DNA from: Pseudomonas graminis
GTDB taxonomy: Bacteria > Pseudomonadota > Gammaproteobacteria > Pseudomonadales > Pseudomonadaceae
NCBI RefSeq assembly: GCF_001705435.1
Contig: NZ_MDEN01000065.1
Location: 124,001-188,000, forward strand
Length of the DNA: 64,000 nucleotides
Reading direction: 5' to 3'
Shown here: in pieces, positions 24,427 to 32,795 of the stretch
Layout: every line of letters starts with the position of its first letter
How positions within the stretch are numbered: position 1 is the first letter of the stretch
The notes under the pieces: model-generated
Database searches by the model: none
What the model was told of the DNA's origin: nothing
What the model saw: the letters and a program-made list of their open reading frames with translations, nothing else
Program-made: the position numbers and the translations under genes

Positions 24427-25524
24427 TCAGCGTGAATACTGTGATTCCTTTTCTTGACCCTCACGAGTGAGCAACGCCTGCTTGCGCTCCACCCCCCAAC
24501 GATAGCCCGACAACGCGCCATCGCTGCGCACCACGCGGTGACAGGGAATCGCCACGGCAATGCGGTTTGCCCCGCAGGCCAGGGCGACCGCGCGGCTGGC
24601 GGTCGGCGCACCGATCCGTTGGGCGATCTGCGCGTAGCTGGCGGTCGTGCCCGGCGGGATCTGCGCCAGGGCCTGCCAGACCCGCTGCTGAAAAGCGGTG
24701 CCTTGCAAATCCAGCGGCAGGTTCAGGCCCAGCTTCGGCGCTTCGATAAACCCCACCACCTCCGCCATCAGCCGCTCGAACTCCGCGTCGCCGCCGATCA
24801 GCGTGGCGCTGTGGAACTGATCCTGCAGGTCTTGCACCAGTCGATTGGGGTCATCGCCGAGCAGAATGGCGCACACGCCCTTGGCGCTCTGAGCCACCAG
24901 AATCGCACCGAGAAAGCACTCGCCGACGGCAAAACGGATCTCCAGCGCCGCGCCGCCCTTGCGGTAGTCGGTGGGGCTCATGCCCAGCAGTCCGGCGCTG
25001 GCCTCGTAGAAACGGCTGTTGGAATTGAAACCGGCATCGTACAGGGCGTCGGTGATACGTCCGCTGTCGGTCAGTTTGTGGCGTACCTTGTCGGCGCGGT
25101 GGGCGTTGGCGTAGCCCTTGGGCGTCAGGCCGGTGACGGCTTTGAAGACGCGGTGGAAATGCCAGGGGCTCATGGACGCGTGGGCAGCGAGCTCGGCGAG
25201 GGTCGGCAGCCATTCGGCCTCGGCAATGATTCGACAGGCGCCAGCGACCACGGCGGCGTGCTGCTCAGCCAGGCCGGTGCGGTCGGCGGCGGCGCGTTTG
25301 CTGGGGCGAAACCCGGCGGCTTCGGCCTCGATGGCGGTCGCAAAGAACACCACGTTTTCCGGGCGTGGCAAGCGTGCGCTGCTGCTCGGGCGGCAGTACA
25401 CCCCCGTCGTGCGCACGCCATAGACGAACTGCCCGTCGGCGCTGACGTCCCGGGACACCACGGCGTTCCAGCGCGGGTCGAGCTCGACGGGTTGGGTGGA
25501 CGGATTACTCGGCTGGCGGCTCAT
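24427..25524 (-). CDS. ada: Ada-type methylated-DNA repair protein with a degenerate zinc site
   Basis: 365 residues. Order: N-terminal Ada domain (about 14-80), AraC helix-turn-helix (about 90-185, 'PWHFHRVFKAVTGLTPKGYA'), and C-terminal O6-methylguanine-DNA methyltransferase with the acceptor Cys in 'IPCHRVVRSDGALSGYRWG'. Of the four cysteines that bind zinc and sense methylphosphotriesters, only Cys44 remains (VYCRPSSSAR); the others are Ser48, Ser75 and Ala78. The repair domain looks intact. The methylation-triggered activator switch should therefore be impaired or work differently. Confidence 0.9.
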   Translation of the reverse strand: MSRQPSNPSTQPVELDPRWNAVVSRDVSADGQFVYGVRTTGVYCRPSSSARLPRPENVVFFATAIEAEAAGFRPSKRAAADRTGLAEQHAAVVAGACRIIAEAEWLPTLAELAAHASMSPWHFHRVFKAVTGLTPKGYANAHRADKVRHKLTDSGRITDALYDAGFNSNSRFYEASAGLLGMSPTDYRKGGAALEIRFAVGECFLGAILVAQSAKGVCAILLGDDPNRLVQDLQDQFHSATLIGGDAEFERLMAEVVGFIEAPKLGLNLPLDLQGTAFQQRVWQALAQIPPGTTASYAQIAQRIGAPTASRAVALACGANRIAVAIPCHRVVRSDGALSGYRWGVERKQALLTREGQEKESQYSR

Positions 25525-25631
25525 TTCTGCGGCTCTCTGACGGTTCAGTGGACTGTACGTTAGCCGCAGTGATGGAAGGCGACACTCCGAGTCTTGCGTT
25601 CAAACTTTTGCCTTCAGGCCAACCTGTTCAA

Positions 25632-26495
25632 TCAGCCCAGCATCGGCGGCAAGGTGCCGAGCAACGACACCGCCGCCAGCGCACCCGCGCCAAACAGGCC
25701 TTCCAGCAATACGCTCAGCCGCAGGCGCGCCATCGGCAAATCAGCGGCCTGGGCCAACTGCCGGTTCAGCGCTGCCAGCACCAGCATCCCCGCAACCATC
25801 GTGACTTTAACGGCCAGCACCAGGCCGAACCCGGCAAACGCCGGTTCTGGCCAGAACCCGCCGCTGAGGGCACGAACGTTGATCAGGCCCGTGGCGATGA
25901 TCACCGCCACCAGCCCGTAGCCGATGCCGCTGAAACGCCGCAACACCAAGGCCATATCGACACCACCATCAGCCCTCAGCAGCAGGGCCAGCATCAACAG
26001 ACCGCCGAGCCAGGTGCCGACGCCGAGCAGGTGCAGCATTTGATTGAGGATCAGCAGCTGGCCTTTCAGACCGTCGAACATGGCGCCGTGACCCACCGGC
26101 GCCAGGGTTAGCAGCAACAGCGTGTTGAGGACCAGCAGCGCGCCCGGGTTCACCCGGCGATTGAGGCTGACAACCAGCACGTTCAGCAGCAGATGAACGA
26201 CCCACACATGACCGAACCAGGTATTGCCCAGCACCAGCCCGACGGTGGACGGATTGATCGCGCCGCTCCAGTCGCTGCTCAGGTAAGCAGCCGTCAGCAT
26301 CAACCAGGCCATCGCGCTCACCAGCGCGATGGCCGCGAGCCAGCCGAGCAGTCGACTCAGGCGAGGTTCCGCCTGGCTTACCTCAAAAGGCAGCAAATGC
26401 CGGCCAAACAACAGGCTGCGGAACGCGCCGACCCCGAACAGCAACAGCACTGCGCCGAAGTGGATGAACCGGCACAGGATCAGTCCTTCGTGCAT
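25632..26495 (-). CDS. copD: copper resistance inner-membrane protein
   Basis: 287 residues with eight probable membrane helices. Starts MHEGLILCRFIHFGAVLLLFG. Conserved His-containing stretches are 'HVWVVHLLLN', 'LAPVGHGAMFDG' and 'MLHLLGVGTWLGGL', as in CopD/PcoD. It is thought to move copper across the inner membrane with CopC. It lies 4 bases downstream of copC in the same direction. Confidence 0.92.
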   Translation of the reverse strand: MHEGLILCRFIHFGAVLLLFGVGAFRSLLFGRHLLPFEVSQAEPRLSRLLGWLAAIALVSAMAWLMLTAAYLSSDWSGAINPSTVGLVLGNTWFGHVWVVHLLLNVLVVSLNRRVNPGALLVLNTLLLLTLAPVGHGAMFDGLKGQLLILNQMLHLLGVGTWLGGLLMLALLLRADGGVDMALVLRRFSGIGYGLVAVIIATGLINVRALSGGFWPEPAFAGFGLVLAVKVTMVAGMLVLAALNRQLAQAADLPMARLRLSVLLEGLFGAGALAAVSLLGTLPPMLG

Positions 26496-26499
26496 GGGG

Positions 26500-26886
26500 T
26501 TATGGCGTCACCTGAAAGCGGTAGGTGCCTTCGCTCTTGTGGGTGTCCACCGACACGGCGTGCCATTCCACCTTGTATTTGCCCGGGACCATCGGCACGG
26601 CGGGGGTCACGATCAGAACTTTCTGGTTATTGGGATCGGTTTCGACGTTACGCGTCTGGATGATTTCAGTCGGCGTATCAGGGGCGTCCAGGCTGATGAC
26701 CACTTTGGTGAATGTGGCTTCGACGCCTTCGGAGAAGACCAGGCGCAGCTCTTTGGGCGCGCTCACTTCGCTGTCGGCAGCGGGCTGCTGGCTTTCAAGA
26801 TGGGCGTGGGCGAAGGCTGCAGTGGAGGTCAGACAGGCCAGCAGGGACAGGCAGGAGAGGGCGTGTTTGAAACGTTGGGCAGACAT
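26500..26886 (-). CDS. copC: periplasmic copper-binding protein
   Basis: 128 residues. The signal peptide ends at AFA, so His27 becomes the first residue of the mature protein (HAHLESQQPAADSEV). The N-terminal His, with the His/Asp in 'EWHAVSVDTHKSEG', forms the Cu(II) site of CopC proteins. The Met-rich Cu(I) loop of some homologues is not evident, so this is probably the Cu(II)-only type. Operon copC-copD. Confidence 0.92.
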   Translation of the reverse strand: MSAQRFKHALSCLSLLACLTSTAAFAHAHLESQQPAADSEVSAPKELRLVFSEGVEATFTKVVISLDAPDTPTEIIQTRNVETDPNNQKVLIVTPAVPMVPGKYKVEWHAVSVDTHKSEGTYRFQVTP

Positions 26887-27117
26887 CGGCGGGACCTTTG
26901 CTTGGTGGCAGTTGCAGCGAATGGATGACGGAATCGACGACGGTCGACTCGGGATGATCGGATCACTACTAGACCAGAAAGTGCAGAAGGACTCCAGCGA
27001 TTAAGCCGGGTGCGCCGTCAGGATCGAGACGCCGTAGGGGGGCAGGCAGGGGAGCCGAGTGATGCAGTGATCATGCAGCAAATGGCTGCGCCGCCTGCGC
27101 GACGCAGCCCTGGGCGG

Positions 27118-28755
27118 TCAGACCTTGAAGAAGCTCACGCGGTCGGTGAGCACGTCGGCCAGGGTCGACAGCTCGCGGCTGGAGCGGGCCACCTGATTGG
27201 AGCCGACGGCGGTTTCCAGCGCCGCATCGTGGATGCGGTTGATGTTGACGCTGACGTCGTCGGCCACCGCCTGTTGCTGCGCGGCGGCGCTGGCGATCTG
27301 CGCGTTCATGTCGTTGAGCGCGCCCACTTCGTGGCGGATCCTGACCAGCGCGGTTTGCGCTTCGTGGGTCTGCTCGACCGTGCGCTGGGCCATCTCGCGG
27401 CTTTCGCGCATCAGGTCGGCGGTCTTCACCGCCCCGTTTTGCAATTGGCCGACCATGTCGCGGATTTCCTGGGTCGATTCCTGGGTGCGGTTGGCCAGGG
27501 AGCGAACCTCGTCGGCGACCACTGCAAACCCGCGGCCTGCCTCACCGGCGCGGGCGGCCTCGATGGCAGCGTTAAGCGCCAGCAGGTTGGTGCGTTCGGC
27601 GATGGAGTTGATCACCGCCACCACGTTCTCGATGGCGCGGCTGTCGCTGGACACCTGGCCGACCGAGTCAGCGGCGCTTTCCAGCTTCCGCGCCAGTTGG
27701 TCCATCGCCTGGGCGGTGCCTTCGACCACGCGCTTGCCGTTCTCGACTTCGTCGTCGGCGGTCTGGGTGGCACTGGCGGCCTGATTGGCGTAGCTCGCTA
27801 CTTCTTTTACAGTGGTCGCCATCTGATTGACTGCAGCGGCCATATGCTGGGTTTCGCTGGCCTGGAGGCGCATCTGGTCGCTGTTGCTGTCGGAACTGGA
27901 CAGCAGCTGTGCGGAAGAGTGGGTCAACGCCGCCGCAGCCGAACGCACTTCGGTGATGGTGGCCGACAGGTGCACATTGGTCGCCTTGAGCGCGCCCATG
28001 ACGCTGTCGGGATAGGCCGTTTCGATCTTGTCGGTCAGTTCGCCGGCCGCCAGACGACGGATCGAAGCCGCCACTTGATGGGGTTCAGCGCCCAGGGTCG
28101 ATTTGAGGCTGCGGATGATCAGCAGCGAGGCAATGATGCCCAACACCACGGCGATGCCGGTCGCCAGCAACATCAGCGAAGCGAATTGCGAGGCGGTGGC
28201 CCGTACCGAAGTGATGTGTCCACTGATGGCCGCTTCTTCGAGGTCAATCAGTGCGTTGATGCGGGCGAGCCAGTCCTTGTAGGCGCCCGACACTTGCTCC
28301 ATCAGCAGCGTCTGGGCCTGGTCGATTTCACCTTGCTGGCGCAGCTTCAGCAGTTTTTCGGTGGCGCTCAGGGAGGTGCGTTCGGCCGCTTTGATGTTGG
28401 CCAGCAGCTCTTGCTCACGGGGCGACGCGCCTTTGGTCTGGTAGATGCGGTCCATGGGCGCCGCGGAGGCCTGATAAAGGCCGTCGAGGCGCTCGATGTC
28501 ACGCAAATGCGTGGCCAGCCCGGCGTCGTTGCGCACCAGCACGGCGTCGCGCAGGGCAATGGCGCGGTCATGGACGCTGCCCCGGAAATTGATCGCGTAG
28601 CGCTGTTTGATGGTGGCGTCCTCACTGACGTCGGTCAGTGCGGATTCCATTAGCCGGACCCGGTTAACGCCAACCAGCGTGACCAGAATCATCAGCGCGA
28701 GAACAAGCCCGAAGCCCAATCCCAGGCGCTTGGCGATCGAAAGATTTTTGAACAT
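27118..28755 (-). CDS. methyl-accepting chemotaxis protein
   Basis: 545 residues from ATG 28755 (a GTG three codons earlier is the alternative). Membrane helix 1 is about 9-30, then a helical periplasmic domain of about 150 residues of four-helix-bundle type with 'DRAIALRDAVLVRND', and helix 2 (LMLLATGIAVVLGIIASLLI). HAMP and the signalling domain with 'ERTNLLALNAAIEAARAG' and 'GRGFAVVADEVRSLANR' follow. It ends SFFKV, close to the HFKV end of the receptor at 12957, without the CheR-docking pentapeptide. Ligand unknown. Confidence 0.93.
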   Translation of the reverse strand: MFKNLSIAKRLGLGFGLVLALMILVTLVGVNRVRLMESALTDVSEDATIKQRYAINFRGSVHDRAIALRDAVLVRNDAGLATHLRDIERLDGLYQASAAPMDRIYQTKGASPREQELLANIKAAERTSLSATEKLLKLRQQGEIDQAQTLLMEQVSGAYKDWLARINALIDLEEAAISGHITSVRATASQFASLMLLATGIAVVLGIIASLLIIRSLKSTLGAEPHQVAASIRRLAAGELTDKIETAYPDSVMGALKATNVHLSATITEVRSAAAALTHSSAQLLSSSDSNSDQMRLQASETQHMAAAVNQMATTVKEVASYANQAASATQTADDEVENGKRVVEGTAQAMDQLARKLESAADSVGQVSSDSRAIENVVAVINSIAERTNLLALNAAIEAARAGEAGRGFAVVADEVRSLANRTQESTQEIRDMVGQLQNGAVKTADLMRESREMAQRTVEQTHEAQTALVRIRHEVGALNDMNAQIASAAAQQQAVADDVSVNINRIHDAALETAVGSNQVARSSRELSTLADVLTDRVSFFKV

Positions 28756-29391
28756 AAAAGGCACCTGAAATGGGGGGCGTTAATGATATTGGAACGCCAT
28801 TACTTGGTGCGCTTTATATCGGACTTTCTACGACGTTGCCTAGAGAATTTACCTATCGAATCAATAGTGTCCGTTGGTACTTTCAGAGGGAATTTTTTGA
28901 CCGCTTCATGTTCCCGGCGAATTGTTTGAACGCTCGACCCGCCAGGAATAAAAAAAGCCACCGCACTGGCGTGAGGTGGCTAAAAGTCTTACCAAAGGAA
29001 TGATGAAGCGGAGCATGATTCGATTGCCTGACGCTGCGGAGTCATCCGGCAATCGAGTCGTGTTCTTCATCGCCGACGACGGTAACATCCGTTCAAAGTT
29101 TTCGACTATTACGAAGGTTGATAGTGACTATCAAGACGGGTTGGGAACCCCGCCGGTTGGATAGTGCTACAAGATTTTCGGCCTTCAAGAGCGTGTTTTA
29201 CCGCGTGTAGAATGTGCATCAACAATAATCAATGTGCTCCTTCGGCTGGAACAGCCGTCCAGTCACTGGCATATGTGTTTCGTTTCCATCTGCCGCAACG
29301 CCCGCTCCAGCGCTGAACCGTATGAATTTCAAACAGCGACCCGCATCCAGGCGGCGCCCGCGCTGGGCTTTAATCGAGACAGGGGACAACA
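28756..29391. other. 636-base intergenic region with hairpins
   Basis: It separates the divergent chemoreceptor and porin genes. It holds a minus-strand terminator-like hairpin (28949-28981) and a long imperfect inverted repeat (29016-29064: GATTCGATTGCC and its near-complement). A plus-strand frame from 28976 (or ATG 29000, 54 residues, ending TPPVG) also reads through it. None of these gives a dependable gene. The 3' end carries the porin promoter and GACAGGGGA ribosome site. Confidence 0.45.
28949..28981 (-). terminator. minus-strand rho-independent terminator with no obvious upstream gene
   Basis: AGCCACC and GGTGGCT arms (28956-28962 and 28975-28981). Read on the minus strand they are followed by seven T. 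It may end an unannotated minus-strand RNA starting between 29000 and 29300, or insulate the chemoreceptor gene. Confidence 0.55.
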
Positions 29392-30714
29392 ATGACTTTC
29401 GCAAAATGGAATCTGATGACGCTGGCGGTTTCGCTGGGTGTCAGTCAATTGGCAACGGCAGCGGTTGTCAGTGATCAATCGGAGGCCAAGGGCTTCGTCG
29501 ACGACAGCAGTCTGACTGTTCATCTCAAGAACTACTATTTCAATCGGGACAACAAGAACGGCAAGGACGACAGCAAGGACTGGACCCAGGGCGTGCTGGG
29601 TAATTTCAGTTCCGGCTTCACCCAGGGCACCGTTGGTTTTGGCGTTGATGCCTACGGTTATTGGGGCCTGAAGCTCGATGGCGGTGGCGGGACCACCGGC
29701 ACCGGCAACCTGCCCGTGGACAGCCACGGCAATCCGCAGGATGAATTCGGCACCGCCGGTGGTGCGCTGAAGATGCGCATCTCGAAGACCGAATTGCGCT
29801 ACGGCAACCTGCAGCCCGAGGCGCCGGTGTTTGCCGCAGGGGGGTCACGCCTGTTCCCGCAGACCGCGACCGGTTTTAACCTGCTGAGCAGTGATATCGC
29901 CAATCTGGACCTCGATGCCGGTCATTTCACCAGCAGCAACGGCCCGGTCACGACCAACAATGATCACGGCATCTGGGCGGCGTATGCCAACGTTGAAGCC
30001 AGCAGTATTGATTACGCGGGCGGTAAATATGCGCTCAGCGATAATCTTTCGGTCAGCCTTTACGGATCGGACCTCAAGGACGTCTGGCATCAGTACTACG
30101 CCAATGCCAACTACACCTTGCCGATCTCTGATCAGCAGTCTTTGAACGTCGATTTCAATATCTACCGCACCAACGACAGCGGTGCCGCCAAGGCGGGGGA
30201 TATCAACAACACGACCTGGTCGCTGGCGGCTGCTTATTCATTCCTGACCGCTCATACCGTGACGCTGGCGTATCAGAAAGTGCATGGCGACACACCATTC
30301 GATTATGTGGCCTTTGGTAATAACGGCGGGGGCGACACTGGCGATTCGATACTGTTGGCCAACTCGGTGCAGTACTCCGACTTCAACGGGCCGGGTGAAA
30401 AGTCCTGGCAGGCGCGCTACGACCTGAACATGGCAAGTTACGGTGCGCCGGGTTTGAGCTTCATGGTTCGTTATATCCACGGTGATGACATCGATGGGTC
30501 CCACATTCCGTCGAACAGCACGTACACCGGTTATGGCGATGACGGTGACCACCACGAAACCAACCTGGAGGCGAAGTATGTCGTACAGTCCGGCCCGGCC
30601 AAGGACTTGTCCTTGCGCATGCGTCAGGCCTGGCACACCGCCAACGGCGACCAGCCCGATGGCGACGTGAAGGAATTTCGTTTGATTGCGGATTATCCGA
30701 TCAATATTTTCTGA
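29392..30714 (+). CDS. OprD-family outer-membrane porin
   Basis: 440 residues. The signal peptide is about 1-24 (MTFAKWNLMTLAVSLGVSQL then ATA). The mature part is a beta-barrel with alternating hydrophobic residues. Recognisable OprD features: 'GFVDDSSLTVHLKNYYFNRDN', 'DWTQGVLGNFSSGFTQGTVGFGVDAYGYWGLKLD' (split, about residues 60-95), 'RLFPQTATGFNL' and a C-terminal Phe. It lets a specific small nutrient (amino acid, peptide or organic acid) through the outer membrane. It stands alone between a chemoreceptor and the glyoxylate genes; the substrate is not predictable. Confidence 0.92.
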   Translation: MTFAKWNLMTLAVSLGVSQLATAAVVSDQSEAKGFVDDSSLTVHLKNYYFNRDNKNGKDDSKDWTQGVLGNFSSGFTQGTVGFGVDAYGYWGLKLDGGGGTTGTGNLPVDSHGNPQDEFGTAGGALKMRISKTELRYGNLQPEAPVFAAGGSRLFPQTATGFNLLSSDIANLDLDAGHFTSSNGPVTTNNDHGIWAAYANVEASSIDYAGGKYALSDNLSVSLYGSDLKDVWHQYYANANYTLPISDQQSLNVDFNIYRTNDSGAAKAGDINNTTWSLAAAYSFLTAHTVTLAYQKVHGDTPFDYVAFGNNGGGDTGDSILLANSVQYSDFNGPGEKSWQARYDLNMASYGAPGLSFMVRYIHGDDIDGSHIPSNSTYTGYGDDGDHHETNLEAKYVVQSGPAKDLSLRMRQAWHTANGDQPDGDVKEFRLIADYPINIF

Positions 30715-30753
30715 TCGCTTTGCAGGATGATTTAGAAGCTCCGCTGTAGAAGA

Positions 30754-30789
30754 AAGCCAGGCTGTCCGAAAGGAGGCCTGGCTTTTTTT
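30754..30789 (+). terminator. rho-independent terminator after the porin gene
   Basis: AAGCCAGGC (30754-30762) pairs with GCCTGGCTT (30776-30784), followed by a run of T. Confidence 0.85.
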
Positions 30790-30832
30790 ATTGACGTGTT
30801 TGCCGCGCCGGATGTGTGAGCAGGGCGGGCCT

Positions 30833-30902
30833 CTTCCCGGCTAAAGCCGGCCCTACGAGAATCGGCGGCGTGTGCGTCGTAGGACCGGCTTTAGCCGGGA
30901 AG
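30833..30902. repeat. inverted pair of REP palindromes
   Basis: Two REP elements in opposite orientation (30833-30856 and 30879-30902) with a 22-base spacer, between convergent oprD-type and glxR genes. Such inverted pairs (BIME-like) often lie beyond the 3' ends of genes. Confidence 0.88.
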
Positions 30903-30936
30903 GGGCCGGTATGGCCAACACACCTCTCGCTGCCAG

Positions 30937-31839
30937 TCAGTCAGGCCTGTGATCCCCGCGAATCGAAAAATTCGCCATGTGCTCCAGGCCCTTGATCAGC
31001 CCCGAGTGATCCCAGCCACTCCCACCCAGCGCCGCGCAGGTGCTGAACACTTGCTGGGCATTGGCAGTGTTGGGCAGGTTCAGCCCCAATTCCCGCGCGC
31101 CTTCCAGGGCCAGGTTCAGATCCTTCTGATGCAGCGCAATCCTGAAACCCGGGTTGAACGTGCCTTTGATCATCCGCTCGCCATGGACCTCCAGAATCTT
31201 CGACGAGGCAAAGCCCCCCATCAATGCGTCGCGCACCTTAGCCGGATCAGCGCCGTTTTTCGAGGCAAAGAGCAGGGCTTCAGCCACCGCCTGAATGTTC
31301 AGCGCGACGATGATCTGGTTGGCGACCTTGGCGGTCTGACCGTCACCGTTGCCACCGACCAGGGTGATGTTCTTGCCCATGGTCTGAAACAGGGGCAGGG
31401 CGCGTTCGAAGGTCGCCTGCTCGCCGCCGACCATGATACTCAGCGTGGCCGCCCTGGCGCCGACTTCGCCGCCGGACACCGGCGCGTCGAGGTACTGCGC
31501 GCCGGTGGCGTTGATTTTCTCGGCGAACGCTTTGGTCGCCGAAGGTGAGATCGAGCTCATGTCGATGACCACCTTGCCGGCTCCGGTGCCTTCGCTCAGA
31601 CCGTTTTCGCCGAACAGCACGTCGTTGACCTGCGGCGTGTCCGGCAGCATGACGATGACGAACTCGGCCTCTTGCGCCAGTTCCCGCGGGTTGGCCAGCA
31701 CCGTCGCGCCGCCGTCCACCAGTGACGCGGGCGGGTCACTGAAATGCCGGGAAAGGATCAATTGATGACCTGCCTTCTGCAGGTTTCCTGCCATGGGCAG
31801 GCCCATGATGCCGGTGCCGATGAATCCGATGTTAGCCAT
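30937..31839 (-). CDS. glxR: tartronate semialdehyde reductase (2-hydroxy-3-oxopropionate reductase)
   Basis: 300 residues from ATG 31839 (AGAGGCACC upstream). It reduces tartronate semialdehyde to D-glycerate with NAD(P)H. Rossmann start 'MANIGFIGTGIMGLPMAGNL', substrate motif 'DAPVSGGEVGARAATLSIMVGG' (split at about residue 128) and catalytic Lys in 'GQTAKVANQIIVALN'. Last gene of gcl-hyi-glxR. Confidence 0.93.
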   Translation of the reverse strand: MANIGFIGTGIMGLPMAGNLQKAGHQLILSRHFSDPPASLVDGGATVLANPRELAQEAEFVIVMLPDTPQVNDVLFGENGLSEGTGAGKVVIDMSSISPSATKAFAEKINATGAQYLDAPVSGGEVGARAATLSIMVGGEQATFERALPLFQTMGKNITLVGGNGDGQTAKVANQIIVALNIQAVAEALLFASKNGADPAKVRDALMGGFASSKILEVHGERMIKGTFNPGFRIALHQKDLNLALEGARELGLNLPNTANAQQVFSTCAALGGSGWDHSGLIKGLEHMANFSIRGDHRPD

Positions 31840-31871
31840 AGAAGGTGCCTCTGGTTGTTGTTGGGGAGAAG

Positions 31872-31958
31872 GCGGCAAGCGGCAAGCTTCAAGCCGCAAG
31901 CTAGAAGCCTGACTGCGTTCGTCCGGCTGGCAATGCGTGAAGCTTGAAGCTTGAAGCT
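31872..31958. repeat. AAGCTTCAAGC/GAAGCTTGAAGC repeat
   Basis: Short direct and inverted copies of CAAGCTTCAAGC and GAAGCTTGAAGCTTGAAGCT fill the gap between hyi and glxR. The two blocks can pair into a hairpin. This is a second small repeat family, different from the REP elements, and it interrupts the operon without separating its functions. Confidence 0.6.
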
Positions 31959-31962
31959 GACT

Positions 31963-32745
31963 TCAGATCAAATTATGGGTTTTCAGCCACCCAAGCCCCG
32001 CTGCGGTGGTAGCCAGGGGCGTGTATTCACAGCCGATCCAGCCGCGATAGCCGAGCCGGTCCAGGTGCTTTAACAGAAAGCCGTAGTTGATTTCGCCGGT
32101 GCCCGGTTCATGCCGGCCGGGGTTGTCCGCCAGTTGCACGTGGCGGATCGCCGGCAGGTGGTTTTCGAGGGTGCGGGCCAGGTCGCCCTCCATGATTTGC
32201 ATGTGGTAGATGTCGTATTGCAGCGACAGATTGCGGCTGCCGACCTTCTCGCGAATCGCCAGGGCCTGGGCGGTGGTGTTCAGGTAGAACCCCGGAATGT
32301 CCAGGGTGTTGATCATTTCCATGACCAGATCGATGCCCTGGGCTTGCAGGCGGTCGGCGGCGTACTTGAGGTTGTCGACGAAAGTCTTCTCGATCAGCCC
32401 GTCGTCGAACCCCTGGGGCTTGATCCCCGCCAGGCAGTTGATCTGGGTGTTGCCGAGGACCTTGGCGTAGGCGATCGCCAGGTCAACGCCGGCGTAAAAC
32501 TCCTCGACCCGATCGGGGTGACAGGCGATGCCGCGCTCACCCTTGGCCCAGTCGCCGGCCGGCAGGTTGAACAGCACTTGGGTGAGTCGGTTGCGGTCCA
32601 GCTCGGCTTTGATCTGCGCAGAACTGAAGTCATAGGGAAACAGGTACTCGACACCGCTGAAACCGGCGCCGGCGGCGGCTTCGAAGCGGTGCAGAAACTC
32701 AAGTTCGGTGAACAGCATCGACAGGTTGGCGCATAAACGTGGCAT
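31963..32745 (-). CDS. hyi: hydroxypyruvate isomerase
   Basis: 260 residues, a TIM-barrel AP-endonuclease-2-type fold. It interconverts hydroxypyruvate and tartronate semialdehyde. 'MPRLCANLSMLFTELEFLHRF' and 'GFSGVEYLFPYDF' at the N-terminus, metal ligands in 'VMEMINTLDIPGFYL', 'LQYDIYHMQIMEGDL', 'HVQLADNPGRHEPGTGEINY' and 'GCEY'. It lies 50 bases downstream of gcl. Confidence 0.93.
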   Translation of the reverse strand: MPRLCANLSMLFTELEFLHRFEAAAGAGFSGVEYLFPYDFSSAQIKAELDRNRLTQVLFNLPAGDWAKGERGIACHPDRVEEFYAGVDLAIAYAKVLGNTQINCLAGIKPQGFDDGLIEKTFVDNLKYAADRLQAQGIDLVMEMINTLDIPGFYLNTTAQALAIREKVGSRNLSLQYDIYHMQIMEGDLARTLENHLPAIRHVQLADNPGRHEPGTGEINYGFLLKHLDRLGYRGWIGCEYTPLATTAAGLGWLKTHNLI

Positions 32746-32795
32746 GACGTACTCCTTCTAGTGCTGGGCTCTGTTTCTTGAATAACCGGGTGCGG

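Noticed and set aside
27010..28653. Long plus-strand open frame (547 codons) opposite the second chemoreceptor
   Set aside because: It is an antisense shadow: His/Gly/Arg-rich translation with no domain, exactly opposite a gene with clear chemoreceptor motifs.
28765..28850. Possible sigma-28 promoter for the second chemoreceptor (GTCCGATATAA on the minus strand)
   Set aside because: The -10 is suggestive but no -35 (TCAAG/TAAA) lies at the correct distance.
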